From contig NZ_CP115463.1 in the NCBI RefSeq assembly GCF_027912495.1, positions 3,484,501-3,548,500 on the forward strand: a stretch of DNA of 64,000 nucleotides, written 5' to 3'. The translations under genes were made by a program, and so were the position numbers. The notes under the pieces were generated by a model that saw nothing but the letters and a program-made list of their open reading frames with translations, did no database searches and was not told the DNA's origin. Of this stretch, positions 10,270 to 18,308 are shown one piece after another; the stretch's first letter is position 1, and every line of letters starts with the position of its first letter. Source of the stretch: Caulobacter sp. NIBR1757. GTDB taxonomy: Bacteria; Pseudomonadota; Alphaproteobacteria; Caulobacterales; Caulobacteraceae.

Positions 10270-10490
10270 GCCGGCAGGCTCAACCCGTTCCTTGCAAGAG
10301 GCAGATGGTGTGATCGATCGATCAAATGGATGGGACACTCCGCGGGACCCAACGGCGTCACAGACCGCTGCCTTGATCGGAACCCATCCCGCGCAAACCA
10401 TCTTGGCGACGGCCAATATCCAAGGCCGCCAGACCGGACATATGGGCGCAAGCGACTACGATCAGATCAATCCGCGACGACTTGCAGGGT
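10270..10490 (+). ncRNA. candidate IS110 bridge RNA region (3' non-coding end)
   Basis: About 220 bases of non-coding DNA lie between the transposase stop (now separated by IS630) and the right subterminal repeat. IS1111-type members of the IS110 family carry their bridge RNA in this position. The stretch has short self-complementary segments (GATCGATCGATC near 10313-10324, and TTGGCGACGGCCAATATCCAAGGCCGCC near 10403-10430 with complementary parts). Guide loops could not be assigned by eye, so this is a positional inference only. The IS630 insertion lies between the transposase and this region and may have uncoupled their transcription. Confidence 0.3.
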
Positions 10491-10507
10491 GGGGGTCGTC
10501 CACATAT

Positions 10508-10552
10508 GGGTCCCCCGGTCCGCTGTGCGGCCGGAGGATGACAGCGGTGAGG
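10508..10552. repeat. REP-like palindrome, right copy (inverted)
   Basis: The reverse complement of this stretch matches 8015-8062 closely, beginning CCTCACCGCTGTCATCCTCC. Locally it folds through GGTCCCCCGG...CCGGAGGA. It ends four bases before the stop codon of the malyl-CoA lyase-type gene, so it may also shape that gene's 3' end. Confidence 0.7.
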
Positions 10553-10555
10553 AGG

Positions 10556-11605
10556 CTAGAACCCGTACAAATCCTTGAACGCCGGGTCGCGCGCCGCGAT
10601 CTGGCGCGCGCAGTCGACCATCACCTTGGCCTGTTTCCAGGTGGCGTCGTCCTGCATCTTGCCGTCGAGCATGACCACGCCGGTGCCATCCGGCATGGCG
10701 TCGAGGATGCGGACGGCGAACTTCACCTCGTCCGGGTCCGGGCTGAAGACGCGCTTGGCGATGTCGATCTGGCTGGGGTGCAGCGACCAGGCGCCGGCGC
10801 AGCCCAGCAGGAAGGCGTTGCGGAACTGCTGTTCGCAGGCTTCGGGATCGTCGATGGCGCCGAAGGGGCCGTAGAAGGCCTTGATGCCGTGGGCGGCGCA
10901 GGCGTCGACCATCTTCGCGAAGGTGTAGTGCCAGATGTCCTGCTGGGCGGCGATGCGGGCGGCGCCGTCGTCGCGGGGGTCCTCGATGACCTTGTAGAAG
11001 GGATGGCCGCCGCCGACGCGGGTGGTCTTCATGCCCCGGCTGGCGGCGAGGTCGGCGGGGCCGAGGCTGATGCCGTGCATGCGGGGCGAAGCGGCGCAGA
11101 TGACCTCGACGTTGTTCACGCCTTCCGCCGTTTCGAGGATGGCGTGCAGCAGGATGGGCTTCTTGAGGCCGTGGCGGGCCTCGAGGATGGCCAGCAGCTG
11201 GTCCATGTAGTGGATGTCCCACGGACCCTCGACCTTGGGGATCATCATCACGTCCAGCCGGTCGCCGACGCCTTCGACGATCTGCGTCACATCGTCGAAG
11301 TGCCAGGGGCTGTTGAGGCAGTTGATGCGGGTCCACAGGCCGACGCCGAGGGCGGCGAAGTCGGTCTCGTTGGCCATCTGGATGAAGCCGGCGCGGGCGG
11401 CGTCCTTCTGGTCGGCGGGGATGGCGTCTTCCAGGTTGCCGAGGATGACGTCGGCCTGCTTCGCCATGTCCGGAACCTTGGCGCGGACCTTGTCGAGATG
11501 CGGCGGCACGAAGTGGATCATCCGCTCGACCCGCACCGGCAGCTCACGCGGCGGCGTCGGGGCGCCGATGGCCAGCGGCTTGAAAAATCCACGCGGCGTC
11601 TTCAT
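10556..11605 (-). CDS. HpcH/HpaI-type CoA lyase, L-malyl-CoA / beta-methylmalyl-CoA lyase family
   Basis: A 349-residue cytosolic enzyme of the citrate lyase beta / malyl-CoA lyase superfamily, a TIM barrel needing Mg2+. Such enzymes cleave malyl-CoA to glyoxylate and acetyl-CoA, or beta-methylmalyl-CoA to glyoxylate and propionyl-CoA. Visible family segments are the opening [17 protein letters not shown], the metal and CoA region [10 protein letters not shown] with [14 protein letters not shown], the acidic [16 protein letters not shown], and [17 protein letters not shown]. The C-terminal part ([19 protein letters not shown]) forms the lid. It is a single gene with no pathway partner beside it, so the physiological substrate is uncertain. 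Confidence 0.85.
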   Translation of the reverse strand: MKTPRGFFKPLAIGAPTPPRELPVRVERMIHFVPPHLDKVRAKVPDMAKQADVILGNLEDAIPADQKDAARAGFIQMANETDFAALGVGLWTRINCLNSPWHFDDVTQIVEGVGDRLDVMMIPKVEGPWDIHYMDQLLAILEARHGLKKPILLHAILETAEGVNNVEVICAASPRMHGISLGPADLAASRGMKTTRVGGGHPFYKVIEDPRDDGAARIAAQQDIWHYTFAKMVDACAAHGIKAFYGPFGAIDDPEACEQQFRNAFLLGCAGAWSLHPSQIDIAKRVFSPDPDEVKFAVRILDAMPDGTGVVMLDGKMQDDATWKQAKVMVDCARQIAARDPAFKDLYGF

Positions 11606-11671
11606 CGGGCGCTCCTTTGATCTGTCGGTGGTTTGGATTGTGCGGTGCAGCGCGTCAAGAACGGCGAGAGG

Positions 11672-11760
11672 GGGTAATTGGGGACACGCACCATTTTCCG
11701 GTCGCGATGGCGCCGCCGCCGGGTCGGCTGACGGAAAATGGTGCGTGTCCCCAATTACCC
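11672..11760. repeat. perfect 29-base inverted repeat with GGGGACAC core
   Basis: Positions 11672-11700 and 11732-11760 are exact reverse complements (arm begins GGGTAATTGGGGACACGCAC) around a 31-base loop. The right arm covers the TAA stop codon of the AraC-type gene at 11755-11757. It shares the GGGGACAC core with the hairpin at 15562-15603. It could end transcription of the AraC gene, or be a dispersed REP/RAYT-type repeat. Confidence 0.85.
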
Positions 11761-12810
11761 GTAGCGGACCTCTCGCGGCGAGCGGCCGGTCCAGCGTTTG
11801 AAGGCCCGGGAGAAGGAGGCCGCCTCCGAGAAGCCGACCAGATAGGCCGTCTCGTTGACCGACACCTTGCGGGCCGACAGGTAGTCGATCGCCAGGCGTT
11901 GGCGCAGGTCGTCGAGCACCGCCTCGAAGGTGGCGCCCTCGGCCTTGAGGCGGCGGAACAGGGTCTGGCGGCTCATGCCCAGGCCGGCGGCGACCTGTTC
12001 CACCCCGACCTCGCCGGTATGCAGGATCGGCAGCAGCAGGGCCTCGACCCGGCCGCGTACGGTGCCGGCGCCTTCCAGGCTGTGCAGCAGCGCCTCGGCC
12101 CGATCGCTCAAGGGCCCGAAGGCGAAGCGAGGCAGCAGGGCGACGGGATGGTCGGCCAGGGTCATGTCGAGGCGCACGGCGTTGCAGTCGGCGCCGAAGG
12201 TGACCGGGACCTGGAAGATGCGGTCATACTCGGCCGCGTGGACGGGTCGGGGATGGGTGACCTGCACGGCGGTGACGATCGGCCGGGGCAGGAAGCGGCG
12301 CGGGCCGACCGCCAGCCGCACGAAGGTGGTCTCGGTCAGCTCGGGAAAGTCGTTCGGACGGGCGCGGTTGTCGACCATCCAGGTCTCGCCGTCCCGCTGG
12401 ACAATGGAGAACCGCTCCCCCTCCCCCACCCCGTCGACCTCGACGACCAGCCGGCCGAAGCGGTTCAGCTGCAGGAAGGCGTGCATCATCGTCTCGGAGG
12501 CGTGGGTGATCAGCCCGACCAGGGACAGTTGCGACATGTCCACCGCCTCGGCGTAGCGCAGGGCCAGGGCGGGATCGCCGGTGGCCAGCTTGCCGGCGGC
12601 CATGACCCCCTCGTAGCGGCGCATCGGCAGGCGGGCGTCATGGTCGGCGAGGTCGGCATCGGCCAGTTCGCCCGCCGCCAGCAGGCCGGCCCGGTCGGCG
12701 CCGCGCGAGACGGCGTAGTCGATGAGGCCCCGCAGCATGCCGGCCGCCACCGTCGGCCCGCCGGATGGCGGCCTGCAACGGTCGGTCATGAGATTGGCGT
12801 CCGGCGTCAT
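11755..12810 (-). CDS. AraC-family transcriptional regulator
   Basis: A 351-residue regulator of the OruR/ArgR-like branch: an N-terminal arabinose-binding-like ligand domain (about residues 25-210) and a C-terminal double helix-turn-helix (about 245-350; [20 protein letters not shown] then [20 protein letters not shown] and [18 protein letters not shown] end). The last codons lie within the 29-base inverted repeat. It is divergent from the membrane protein gene at 12890 across a short gap, which makes that gene a possible target. The ligand is unknown. Confidence 0.88.
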   Translation of the reverse strand: MTPDANLMTDRCRPPSGGPTVAAGMLRGLIDYAVSRGADRAGLLAAGELADADLADHDARLPMRRYEGVMAAGKLATGDPALALRYAEAVDMSQLSLVGLITHASETMMHAFLQLNRFGRLVVEVDGVGEGERFSIVQRDGETWMVDNRARPNDFPELTETTFVRLAVGPRRFLPRPIVTAVQVTHPRPVHAAEYDRIFQVPVTFGADCNAVRLDMTLADHPVALLPRFAFGPLSDRAEALLHSLEGAGTVRGRVEALLLPILHTGEVGVEQVAAGLGMSRQTLFRRLKAEGATFEAVLDDLRQRLAIDYLSARKVSVNETAYLVGFSEAASFSRAFKRWTGRSPREVRYG

Positions 12811-12889
12811 GGTCTGGCGGCTCTCCTGCGGCGAGGCTGGACGTCAATCGCCCCGCCTCCAAGTGACAAACAGGAAAGACTTCCCCTCC

Positions 12890-13573
12890 GTGCTCGAATT
12901 GTCTCCGACCGCCCTCGTCCACGTCACCGGCGGCGCCGTCTCGCTGATCGCCGGGCCGATCTCCCTGCTGGCCCCCAAGGGCCGCTGGCTGCACCGCAAG
13001 GCCGGGACGGTGTTCTTCGTCGCCATGCTGGTGATGGCCGGGGTCGCCTTCGTGATGGCCAGTCTGAGGGTCGAGAAGGTCAACACCCTGGCCGCGGCGT
13101 TCACCCTCTATCTGGTCGCCACAGCCTGGGGCGTGGTGCGGACGCGGCCGGGAACGGTCGGCCGGATCGAGCGCATCGCGCCCTGGGCGGCGGCGCTCGT
13201 CGCCGCCGGCGGCCTGACGGTCGGGGCGCTGGTCGCGGCGTTTCCGGGCATGCTCTATGATGGGGATCCGGATTTCTCGGCCTCGCCGGTGCTGTTCCTG
13301 GTGTTCGGCGGCCTGGCTGTCATGTCGGCCGGGCTGGACATCTGGACCCTGCGCCGCGGCGGGCTGACCGGGGCGGCGCGGGTGTCGCGTCATCTCTGGC
13401 GGATGTGCCTGGCGCTGTTCATCGCCGCCGGGTCGTATTTCCTGGGCCAGGCGGACACGATCCCTGCGTCCCTGCGGGGCGACCACCTCTACCTGCCGCC
13501 GCTGCTGGTGCTGGTCGCGCTGGTTTTCTGGATGATCCGTGTACGGATCGGGCCGGGCTACAGGACCGCCTAG
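12890..13573 (+). CDS. DUF2306-like multi-pass membrane protein
   Basis: A predicted inner-membrane protein of about 227 residues with six or seven hydrophobic segments. The opening HVTGGAVSLIAGPISLLAPK followed by LHRKAGTVFFVAMLVMAG matches the His-rich first helices of DUF2306-type proteins, whose role is not established. I place the start at a GTG at 12890, about 12 bases after AGGAAAG; another in-frame GTG at 12863 would add nine residues but has no good ribosome binding site. Its TAG stop overlaps the stop of the convergent xerD gene within a shared CTAG at 13570-13573. Confidence 0.65.
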   Translation: MLELSPTALVHVTGGAVSLIAGPISLLAPKGRWLHRKAGTVFFVAMLVMAGVAFVMASLRVEKVNTLAAAFTLYLVATAWGVVRTRPGTVGRIERIAPWAAALVAAGGLTVGALVAAFPGMLYDGDPDFSASPVLFLVFGGLAVMSAGLDIWTLRRGGLTGAARVSRHLWRMCLALFIAAGSYFLGQADTIPASLRGDHLYLPPLLVLVALVFWMIRVRIGPGYRTA

Positions 13574-14493
13574 CGCTTGCGCCCGAGCGGGTGCTTGCTC
13601 TCGACCACGGCGCGCAGGCGGTCGCCGGCCACATGGGTGTAGATCTGGGTGGTGGCGATGTCGCTGTGGCCGAGAAGGGTCTGCACGACCCGCAGGTCGG
13701 CGCCGCCTTCCAGCAGATGGGTGGCGAAGGCGTGGCGCAGGACGTGGGGGCTGACCCGCGCCGGATCGATGCCGGCGGCCAGCGCCGCCTCCTCCAGCAG
13801 CTGTGAGAACCGCCGGGGGGTCAGCCGGCCGGCCTTGCCGCGCGAGGGAAACAGCCAGGGGCTCTCCTTCACCCCCTTGGGCAGGAAGGCGGCCCGCACC
13901 TCCAGCCAGGCCTTCACCGCGCTGCGCGCCGCGCCGTTCAGCGGGGCCAGCCGCTCCTTGCCGCCCTTGCCCTTGACGATCAGATAGGCCGGGTCCCGCG
14001 CCAGGGCGGCCAGCGGCAGGGCGACCAGTTCGCTGACCCGAAGGCCGGAGGCGTAGGTCAGCTCGATCAGGCAGGCGAGGCGCAAGCCCTGCCCCCCGTC
14101 GCGTTCGGAGGCGGCGGCCAGCAGCCGGTCGACCTCGTCCCGCGTCAGCACCTTGGGCAACGGCCGGCCCTGCTTGGGCGCTTCGACCCGCCGCGAGGGA
14201 TCGTCCGTCCGCCAGCCCTCGCCGAGCACGAAGCGGTAGAACTGCCGCACCGCCGCCCGCCGCCGGGCCGCGGTCGAAGCCGACAGTCCGCGGTCGGACA
14301 GATCGACGAACCAGCCCTCGATGTCCTCCGCCCCGGCGTCGGCGAAGCCCTTGCCGCGCCGGGCCAGGAAGCCGGCGACGTCCTCCAGGTCCTTGCCGTA
14401 GGCGGTCAGGGTGTTGCGCGCCGCGCCGCGCTCGGCGGCCATCATCTCGAGGAAGGCTTCGGGCCAGCCGCCTCCCTCCTTCAGGTTGCTCAC
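13570..14493 (-). CDS. xerD: tyrosine recombinase XerD
   Basis: A 307-residue tyrosine recombinase, the size of XerC/XerD. It resolves chromosome dimers at dif with its partner during FtsK-driven segregation. The N-terminal SAM-like core-binding domain (residues 1-95, [20 protein letters not shown]) precedes the catalytic domain with R in [14 protein letters not shown] in [14 protein letters not shown]250-x-x-R253 ([15 protein letters not shown]), H276 and the nucleophile Y285 (TTQIYTHV). Start is the GTG at 14493, overlapping the stop of the upstream gene in GTGA, which indicates translational coupling. It is a housekeeping Xer protein rather than a phage integrase, because it is short, has no neighbouring phage genes and matches XerD throughout. 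Confidence 0.92.
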   Translation of the reverse strand: MSNLKEGGGWPEAFLEMMAAERGAARNTLTAYGKDLEDVAGFLARRGKGFADAGAEDIEGWFVDLSDRGLSASTAARRRAAVRQFYRFVLGEGWRTDDPSRRVEAPKQGRPLPKVLTRDEVDRLLAAASERDGGQGLRLACLIELTYASGLRVSELVALPLAALARDPAYLIVKGKGGKERLAPLNGAARSAVKAWLEVRAAFLPKGVKESPWLFPSRGKAGRLTPRRFSQLLEEAALAAGIDPARVSPHVLRHAFATHLLEGGADLRVVQTLLGHSDIATTQIYTHVAGDRLRAVVESKHPLGRKR

Positions 14494-15539
14494 GGCTGCG
14501 CCAGGCCTTCGAAGGCGAAGGCGCGGGCGTCCTCGGTCAGGCCGACCTTTGCGAGCGCCCGGATGAGGGCGGCGCGGTCGTGGGCGGCAAGTCCGGTCTT
14601 CGGGGCGTCCTGGGCGATGGCCAGGACGATCAGGGCGGTCTCCCCGACCAGGCCGCGATCGGCGGCCAGCTGCAGAGCGGAAAGCCGGCCAGGAGCGGCG
14701 GTCGATTTTCCCGCCCCCGCGAACAGGGCGTCTCTGCCGGCCCCGTCCAGCGGTTCGCCCAGCGCGGCGGCGAAGAGGTCGCCGGGCGGGCCGGCTCGCA
14801 ACAGGGCGTCGAGACCGGTGACATCGACCGGGGCCGGGCCCGCCGCCGGCGGCGCCAGGGCCAGCCCCAGCCGACGCGACAGCGCCGTCTCCAGGCCGGT
14901 GCGAGCCGACGGCGCGCCGGGATCGGCCCGCACCAGCAGGGCGGTCATCAGCCGGCCGAACGTAGCGTCCCGCGCCTTCTCCTGCGCCAGGGTCAGGGTC
15001 AGCTGGGCCGCGTCGGCCTGGCCGGCGATGGCCTGGCAGTAGCTGCGCAGACGCAACCAGTAGATCTCGCCGCGACCGACCGTGACGCCCGTCTCGACCA
15101 GGCAGGCCCGGTCGTCGTCGCCGGTCAGCAGCGCCGTCTCCGCCGCGACCTCGGCCAGCACCGGCTCGGCGGCCAGATTGGGGATGCGCTCGACCGACGC
15201 GTTCGCCGCCACGGGCTCGCCCAGGTTCAACAGCGCCCGGCCTCGCGCCGCCGCCAGCGCGCGATCCTCCCCCGCTCCCTCCGGCGCCTTGGCCCCTGTC
15301 GACAGGACCCGCACCGCCAGCGCCCTGGCCGCCGGGCTCAGCGGCCGGGTCCCGAGGGTCGGCATCACCCGCCGCGCCAGCTCGGCCGAGGCGCCCTTCC
15401 ACAGGTCCGGCCCCAGCCCGGTATCCCGCGCCCCGCCCGAAAACACGTCCGGAGCGGTAAGCGGCGCGACTTCGACGGCCTGGGCATGAACGACAGTGGC
15501 CAGCAGGCAAGCGGCCAGGAGGGGCGGAAGCAGCTTCAT
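14490..15539 (-). CDS. exported alpha-helical repeat protein of unknown function
   Basis: A 349-residue protein with a clear Sec signal peptide ([21 protein letters not shown], cleavage probably after AQA near residue 21). The remainder is alanine/leucine-rich with regular helical pairs resembling TPR- or Sel1-like solenoids ([20 protein letters not shown]). I do not recognise an enzymatic motif. It overlaps xerD by four bases and is divergent from aroK across a short region containing a perfect hairpin. A periplasmic scaffold role is only a guess. Confidence 0.7.
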   Translation of the reverse strand: MKLLPPLLAACLLATVVHAQAVEVAPLTAPDVFSGGARDTGLGPDLWKGASAELARRVMPTLGTRPLSPAARALAVRVLSTGAKAPEGAGEDRALAAARGRALLNLGEPVAANASVERIPNLAAEPVLAEVAAETALLTGDDDRACLVETGVTVGRGEIYWLRLRSYCQAIAGQADAAQLTLTLAQEKARDATFGRLMTALLVRADPGAPSARTGLETALSRRLGLALAPPAAGPAPVDVTGLDALLRAGPPGDLFAAALGEPLDGAGRDALFAGAGKSTAAPGRLSALQLAADRGLVGETALIVLAIAQDAPKTGLAAHDRAALIRALAKVGLTEDARAFAFEGLAQP

Positions 15540-15561
15540 GCGGGCAGTTTAGCAGGGAAGA

Positions 15562-15603
15562 GGGGACACATTGAATTTTGCTGGCAAAATTCAATGTGTC
15601 CCC
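15562..15603. repeat. perfect 20-base inverted repeat hairpin
   Basis: Positions 15562-15581 (GGGGACACATTGAATTTTGC) and 15584-15603 are exact reverse complements around two bases. It lies in the divergent gap between the exported protein gene and aroK, where it could affect both 5' regions. The outer GGGGACAC matches the core of the 29-base repeat at 11672-11760. Confidence 0.9.
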
Positions 15604-15642
15604 GTTTCGCCGCGCGGCAGGCTTGGTGTATCGCCCTTCTTC

Positions 15643-16182
15643 GTGACCACGCCCCTGCCCTCCCTGCGCACCAGGACCATCGCCCTCGTCGGGCTGATGG
15701 GCGTCGGCAAGTCGAGCGTCGGCCGCCGGCTGGCCGCCGCCCTCGACCTGCCGTTCAAGGACGCCGACACCGAGATCGAGGCCGCCGCAGGCCGCACCAT
15801 CCCCGAGATCTTCCAGGCCTTCGGCGAGGCCGAGTTCCGCGACGGCGAGCGGCGGGTCATCGCCCGGCTACTGGACGAGGGGCCGATGGTGCTGGCCACC
15901 GGCGGCGGGGCCTTCATGAACGACCAGACCCGGACGCTGATCCGGGAGAAGGCCCTGTCGGTCTGGCTGAAGGCCGACGTCGAGATCCTCGCCCGTCGGG
16001 TCGGCCGCAAGGACAACCGGCCGCTGGTGCAAGGCAAGGACCCGCTGGCCGTGCTGACCGCGCTGGCCGAGGTCCGCTATCCCGTCTACGCCCAGGCCGA
16101 CATCACCGTCGAGCTGGGCGAGACCCCGCATCAGGAATCGGTCGCCGCCATCCTGCGCGCCCTGGAGGCCCACGCGGCATGA
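15643..16182 (+). CDS. aroK: shikimate kinase
   Basis: A 179-residue cytosolic P-loop kinase that phosphorylates shikimate at the 3-hydroxyl in the chorismate pathway. Visible motifs are the Walker [10 protein letters not shown] (residues 17-25), the shikimate-binding D in KDADTEIE, the R in [11 protein letters not shown], the GGG in [10 protein letters not shown], and the lid/adenine segment [14 protein letters not shown] choose the GTG at 15643 because it gives the normal length; upstream in-frame codons run into the 20-base hairpin. The last bases overlap aroB as ATGA, so the two genes are translated together. Confidence 0.93.
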   Translation: MTTPLPSLRTRTIALVGLMGVGKSSVGRRLAAALDLPFKDADTEIEAAAGRTIPEIFQAFGEAEFRDGERRVIARLLDEGPMVLATGGGAFMNDQTRTLIREKALSVWLKADVEILARRVGRKDNRPLVQGKDPLAVLTALAEVRYPVYAQADITVELGETPHQESVAAILRALEAHAA

Positions 16183-17288
16183 GCATCACCGTTCCCGTCA
16201 ACCTGGCCGGCCGCGAGTACGACGTCGTCATCGGCCCCGGCCTGATCGGCCAGGCCGGCAGCCATATCGCCCCGCTGCTGAAGCGCGGGCGCACCGCCAT
16301 CGTCGCCGACGCCACGGTCGCCCAGCTGCACGCCGGCCGCCTGGTCGCCAGCCTCGCCGCCGCCGGTATCGAGACCCAGCTGATCACCATCCCGCCCGGC
16401 GAAGCCTCCAAGAGCTTCGAGGGTCTGGCCGATCTCTCCGACCGCCTGCTGGCCCTGGAGCTGGACCGCGGCGACCTGATCGTCGCCTTCGGCGGCGGCG
16501 TGGTCGGCGACCTCGCCGGCTTCGCGGCCAGCATCTACAAGCGCGGCATCGACTTCATCCAGATCCCGACCACCCTGCTGGCCCAGGTCGATTCCAGCGT
16601 CGGCGGCAAGACCGCCATCGACACCCCGCGCGGCAAGAACCTGATCGGCGCCTTCCATCAGCCGCGCCTGGTGTTGGCCGATCTCGACGTCCTCGCCACC
16701 CTGCCGGACCGCGAGATGGCCTGCGGCATGGCCGAGGTCATCAAGTACGGCCTGCTCGGCGACGCCGGCTTCTTCGCCTGGCTGGAGGCCAATTCCGCCG
16801 CCGCCATGGCCCGAGACCCCGCCGCCCTGGCCGAGGCCGTCCGCCGCTGCGTCGCCATGAAAGCGCAGATCGTCATCGAGGACGAGAAGGAACAGGGCCA
16901 GCGCGCCCTGCTCAACCTCGGCCACACCTTCGGCCACGCCCTGGAAGCCGAGAACGGCTACGGCGAGGCCCTCAAGCACGGCGAGGCGGTCGCCGCCGGC
17001 TGCGCCCTCGCCTATCGCTATGCCGCCTCGCAAGGCCTGTGCGCCGAAGCCGACGCCGCCCGCGCCGAGGCCCTGCTGGCCGCCGTCGGCCTGCCCACCC
17101 GCCTGGCCCAGGTCGCCGGCCATCCGTTCGACGCCGCCGTTCTGGTCGGCCACATGGCCCAGGACAAGAAGGCGCAAGGCGGGGCCATCACCCTGGTCCT
17201 GCCCACCGCCATCGGGGCCTCCCATGTCGCCCGCAACGTCGATACCGGCCCGCTGAGCGACTTCCTGCGCGGCGAAGGGGCCCTATAA
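16179..17288 (+). CDS. aroB: 3-dehydroquinate synthase
   Basis: A 369-residue NAD- and metal-dependent enzyme that turns DAHP into 3-dehydroquinate, the second step of the shikimate pathway. Conserved stretches: [11 protein letters not shown], the nucleotide-binding [35 protein letters not shown], the metal-site E in [11 protein letters not shown] and the histidines of [12 protein letters not shown] and [10 protein letters not shown]. Start ATG at 16179 overlaps the aroK stop. Length and motifs are those of a functional enzyme. Confidence 0.96.
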   Translation: MSITVPVNLAGREYDVVIGPGLIGQAGSHIAPLLKRGRTAIVADATVAQLHAGRLVASLAAAGIETQLITIPPGEASKSFEGLADLSDRLLALELDRGDLIVAFGGGVVGDLAGFAASIYKRGIDFIQIPTTLLAQVDSSVGGKTAIDTPRGKNLIGAFHQPRLVLADLDVLATLPDREMACGMAEVIKYGLLGDAGFFAWLEANSAAAMARDPAALAEAVRRCVAMKAQIVIEDEKEQGQRALLNLGHTFGHALEAENGYGEALKHGEAVAAGCALAYRYAASQGLCAEADAARAEALLAAVGLPTRLAQVAGHPFDAAVLVGHMAQDKKAQGGAITLVLPTAIGASHVARNVDTGPLSDFLRGEGAL

Positions 17289-17297
17289 AAGAATTTT

Positions 17298-17317
17298 GCC
17301 CGGTCCGGGAACCGGGC
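17298..17317. terminator. GC-rich hairpin after aroB
   Basis: GCCCGGT (17298-17304) pairs with ACCGGGC (17311-17317) ten bases after the aroB stop. There is no T run, so it is a weak terminator at best. The right arm overlaps the -35 element of the putative EcfG promoter that begins at 17308. Confidence 0.4.
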
Positions 17318-17332
17318 GGACCCCCGACCGTT
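17308..17332 (+). promoter_or_regulatory. putative EcfG/sigma-T (general stress response) promoter
   Basis: GGAAC at 17308-17312 and CGTT at 17329-17332 are separated by exactly 16 bases, which fits the published alphaproteobacterial EcfG/sigma-T consensus GGAAC-N16-17-CGTT. It lies about 90 bases upstream of the response regulator start at 17424 and points toward it. Confidence 0.65.
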
Positions 17333-17423
17333 TGGGTTCCTTAAGCGGGGGCTTACGCTACCGCTTGGTAAGGATATGCCCGTGCCTGGCGCGGGTCCGG
17401 TTCGGGCGGAGGGGTTGGCATTG

Positions 17424-17804
17424 ATGGTTGATAGCGTCGCGGGTCTCGACGGCCTACGTGTGCTGGTCGTGGAGGACGAAATGCTCGTCTCCATGCTGGT
17501 CGAGGACATGCTCACCGAATTTGGCTGCGCCATTGTCGGCCCGGCCCCCGATCTGGACCAGGCCCTGGCCCTGGCCAACGACGCCGAGCTCGACGCCGCC
17601 ATCCTCGACGTCAATGTCGGCGGCCGCCAGATCTTCCCCGTCGCCGACCTGCTGAAGGCCCGCGGCATCCCCTACGCCTTCGCCTCCGGCTATGGCGAAG
17701 CGGGTCTCATCGAGGCCCACCGCGGCGCCCCAGTGCTGCAGAAGCCGTTCCGCCAGGGCGACCTGGAGCGGGTGCTGAAGGAACTGGCGGCGAAGCGCGG
17801 CTGA
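17424..17804 (+). CDS. single-domain response regulator (FAT GUY-like receiver)
   Basis: A 126-residue stand-alone receiver domain without output domain. The acidic pair is E17-D18, the phosphoacceptor is D62 in AAILDVNVGG, and the conserved lysine is in VLQKPF. The segment PYAFASGYG closely resembles the PFxFATG(G/Y) motif that defines the FAT GUY family of single-domain regulators (for example SdrG, Sma0114), several of which act in the general stress response. The ATG at 17424 follows a GGAGGGG site. An EcfG-type promoter lies upstream, so a stress-signalling role is a reasonable inference. The cognate histidine kinase is not in the window. Confidence 0.85.
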   Translation: MVDSVAGLDGLRVLVVEDEMLVSMLVEDMLTEFGCAIVGPAPDLDQALALANDAELDAAILDVNVGGRQIFPVADLLKARGIPYAFASGYGEAGLIEAHRGAPVLQKPFRQGDLERVLKELAAKRG

Positions 17805-17807
17805 CAT

Positions 17808-17974
17808 CCCTCCCCGAATTGGGGAGGGCAGACGCGCGGTTACGCGCGTCGGGTGGGGAAGTCGGTCCTAGACTTTTGCGACCATCCACTGAGAAGACAA
17901 ACCTGCCGGCGCCAGTGACCCACTGCCCCACCCGGCGCGCAACGCGCGCCTGCCCTCCCCAATTCGGGGAGGGA
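17808..17974. repeat. long imperfect inverted repeat between convergent genes
   Basis: Arms at 17808-17858 and 17926-17974 (CCCTCCCCGAATTGGGGAGG... and its near complement) are each themselves palindromic, with a spacer of about 67 bases. It follows the response regulator stop by four bases and ends just before the bolA stop. It could act as a two-way transcription terminator. Confidence 0.8.
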
Positions 17975-17984
17975 GGAAGCAAGG

Positions 17985-18263
17985 TCATTCCCCCGGCGCC
18001 ACCGCCTTCACCGACAGCGCGTGAACCTGGTCCACCAACTCTTCGGCCAGAACCGCATACACCTGCCGCTGCCGCGCCACCCGGGTCACCCCGGAAAACG
18101 CCGCCGACTCGATCTCGACATTGAAATGCGTGCCCCCGCCCTCGCGGTGCCCGGCATGTCCCTGGTGGCGCGCGCTGTCGTCCACCACCTCCAGACGGGA
18201 GGGGGCGAAAGCCGAAGTGAGCTTTTCATGGATCACTTTCGATATGGGGTGTGAGTCGGTCAT
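17985..18263 (-). CDS. bolA: BolA-family protein
   Basis: A 92-residue BolA/IbaG-type protein. Such proteins bind [2Fe-2S] clusters with monothiol glutaredoxins and some bind DNA. The class II KH-like fold is visible: ISKVIHEKLTSAFAPSRLEVVDDS, the HxGH segment (ARHQGHAGHREGGGTHFNVEI) and RVARQRQVYAVLAEELVDQVHALSV with the conserved H in the C-terminal helix. I start at the ATG at 18263 (MTDSHPIS); a TTG two codons earlier is in frame. It is divergent from the J-domain gene by 45 bases, an arrangement common in this class of bacteria. Confidence 0.9.
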   Translation of the reverse strand: MTDSHPISKVIHEKLTSAFAPSRLEVVDDSARHQGHAGHREGGGTHFNVEIESAAFSGVTRVARQRQVYAVLAEELVDQVHALSVKAVAPGE

Positions 18264-18308
18264 GTTCAATTCTGGAAAAGCCTACCTTGTAGGCCCATAC
18301 TTCGGGCG

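Larger units (their letters stand above)
8115..10503 (+). mobile_element. IS110-family insertion sequence, interrupted by an IS630 element
   Basis: The element is bounded by a perfect 13-base inverted repeat, GTGGACGACCCCC at 8115-8127 and its complement at 10491-10503. These are taken as subterminal repeats, so the true tips may lie a few bases outside. Removing the nested IS630 (1041 bases plus one TA) leaves about 1.35 kb, the usual size for the family. It contains one DEDD transposase gene, a short 5' non-coding end and a long 3' non-coding end. It sits between two inverted REP-like palindromes, a kind of target known for several IS110/IS1111 elements. Confidence 0.7.

Noticed and set aside
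13570..14493. Tyrosine recombinase considered as a phage or island integrase.
   Set aside because: Length, motifs and single-copy chromosomal context match XerD, and no att site or mobile cargo is adjacent.
15643..17288. A single long plus-strand frame covering aroB and running upstream through aroK and the divergent gene.
   Set aside because: Only the part from 16179 is AroB; the upstream residues are an arginine-rich shadow frame. aroK is read in another frame with intact motifs.
17808..17974. Considered as a CRISPR, riboswitch or attenuator.
   Set aside because: It lies between 3' ends of convergent genes, and resembles three other dispersed blocks, so a repeat or terminator is the better reading.
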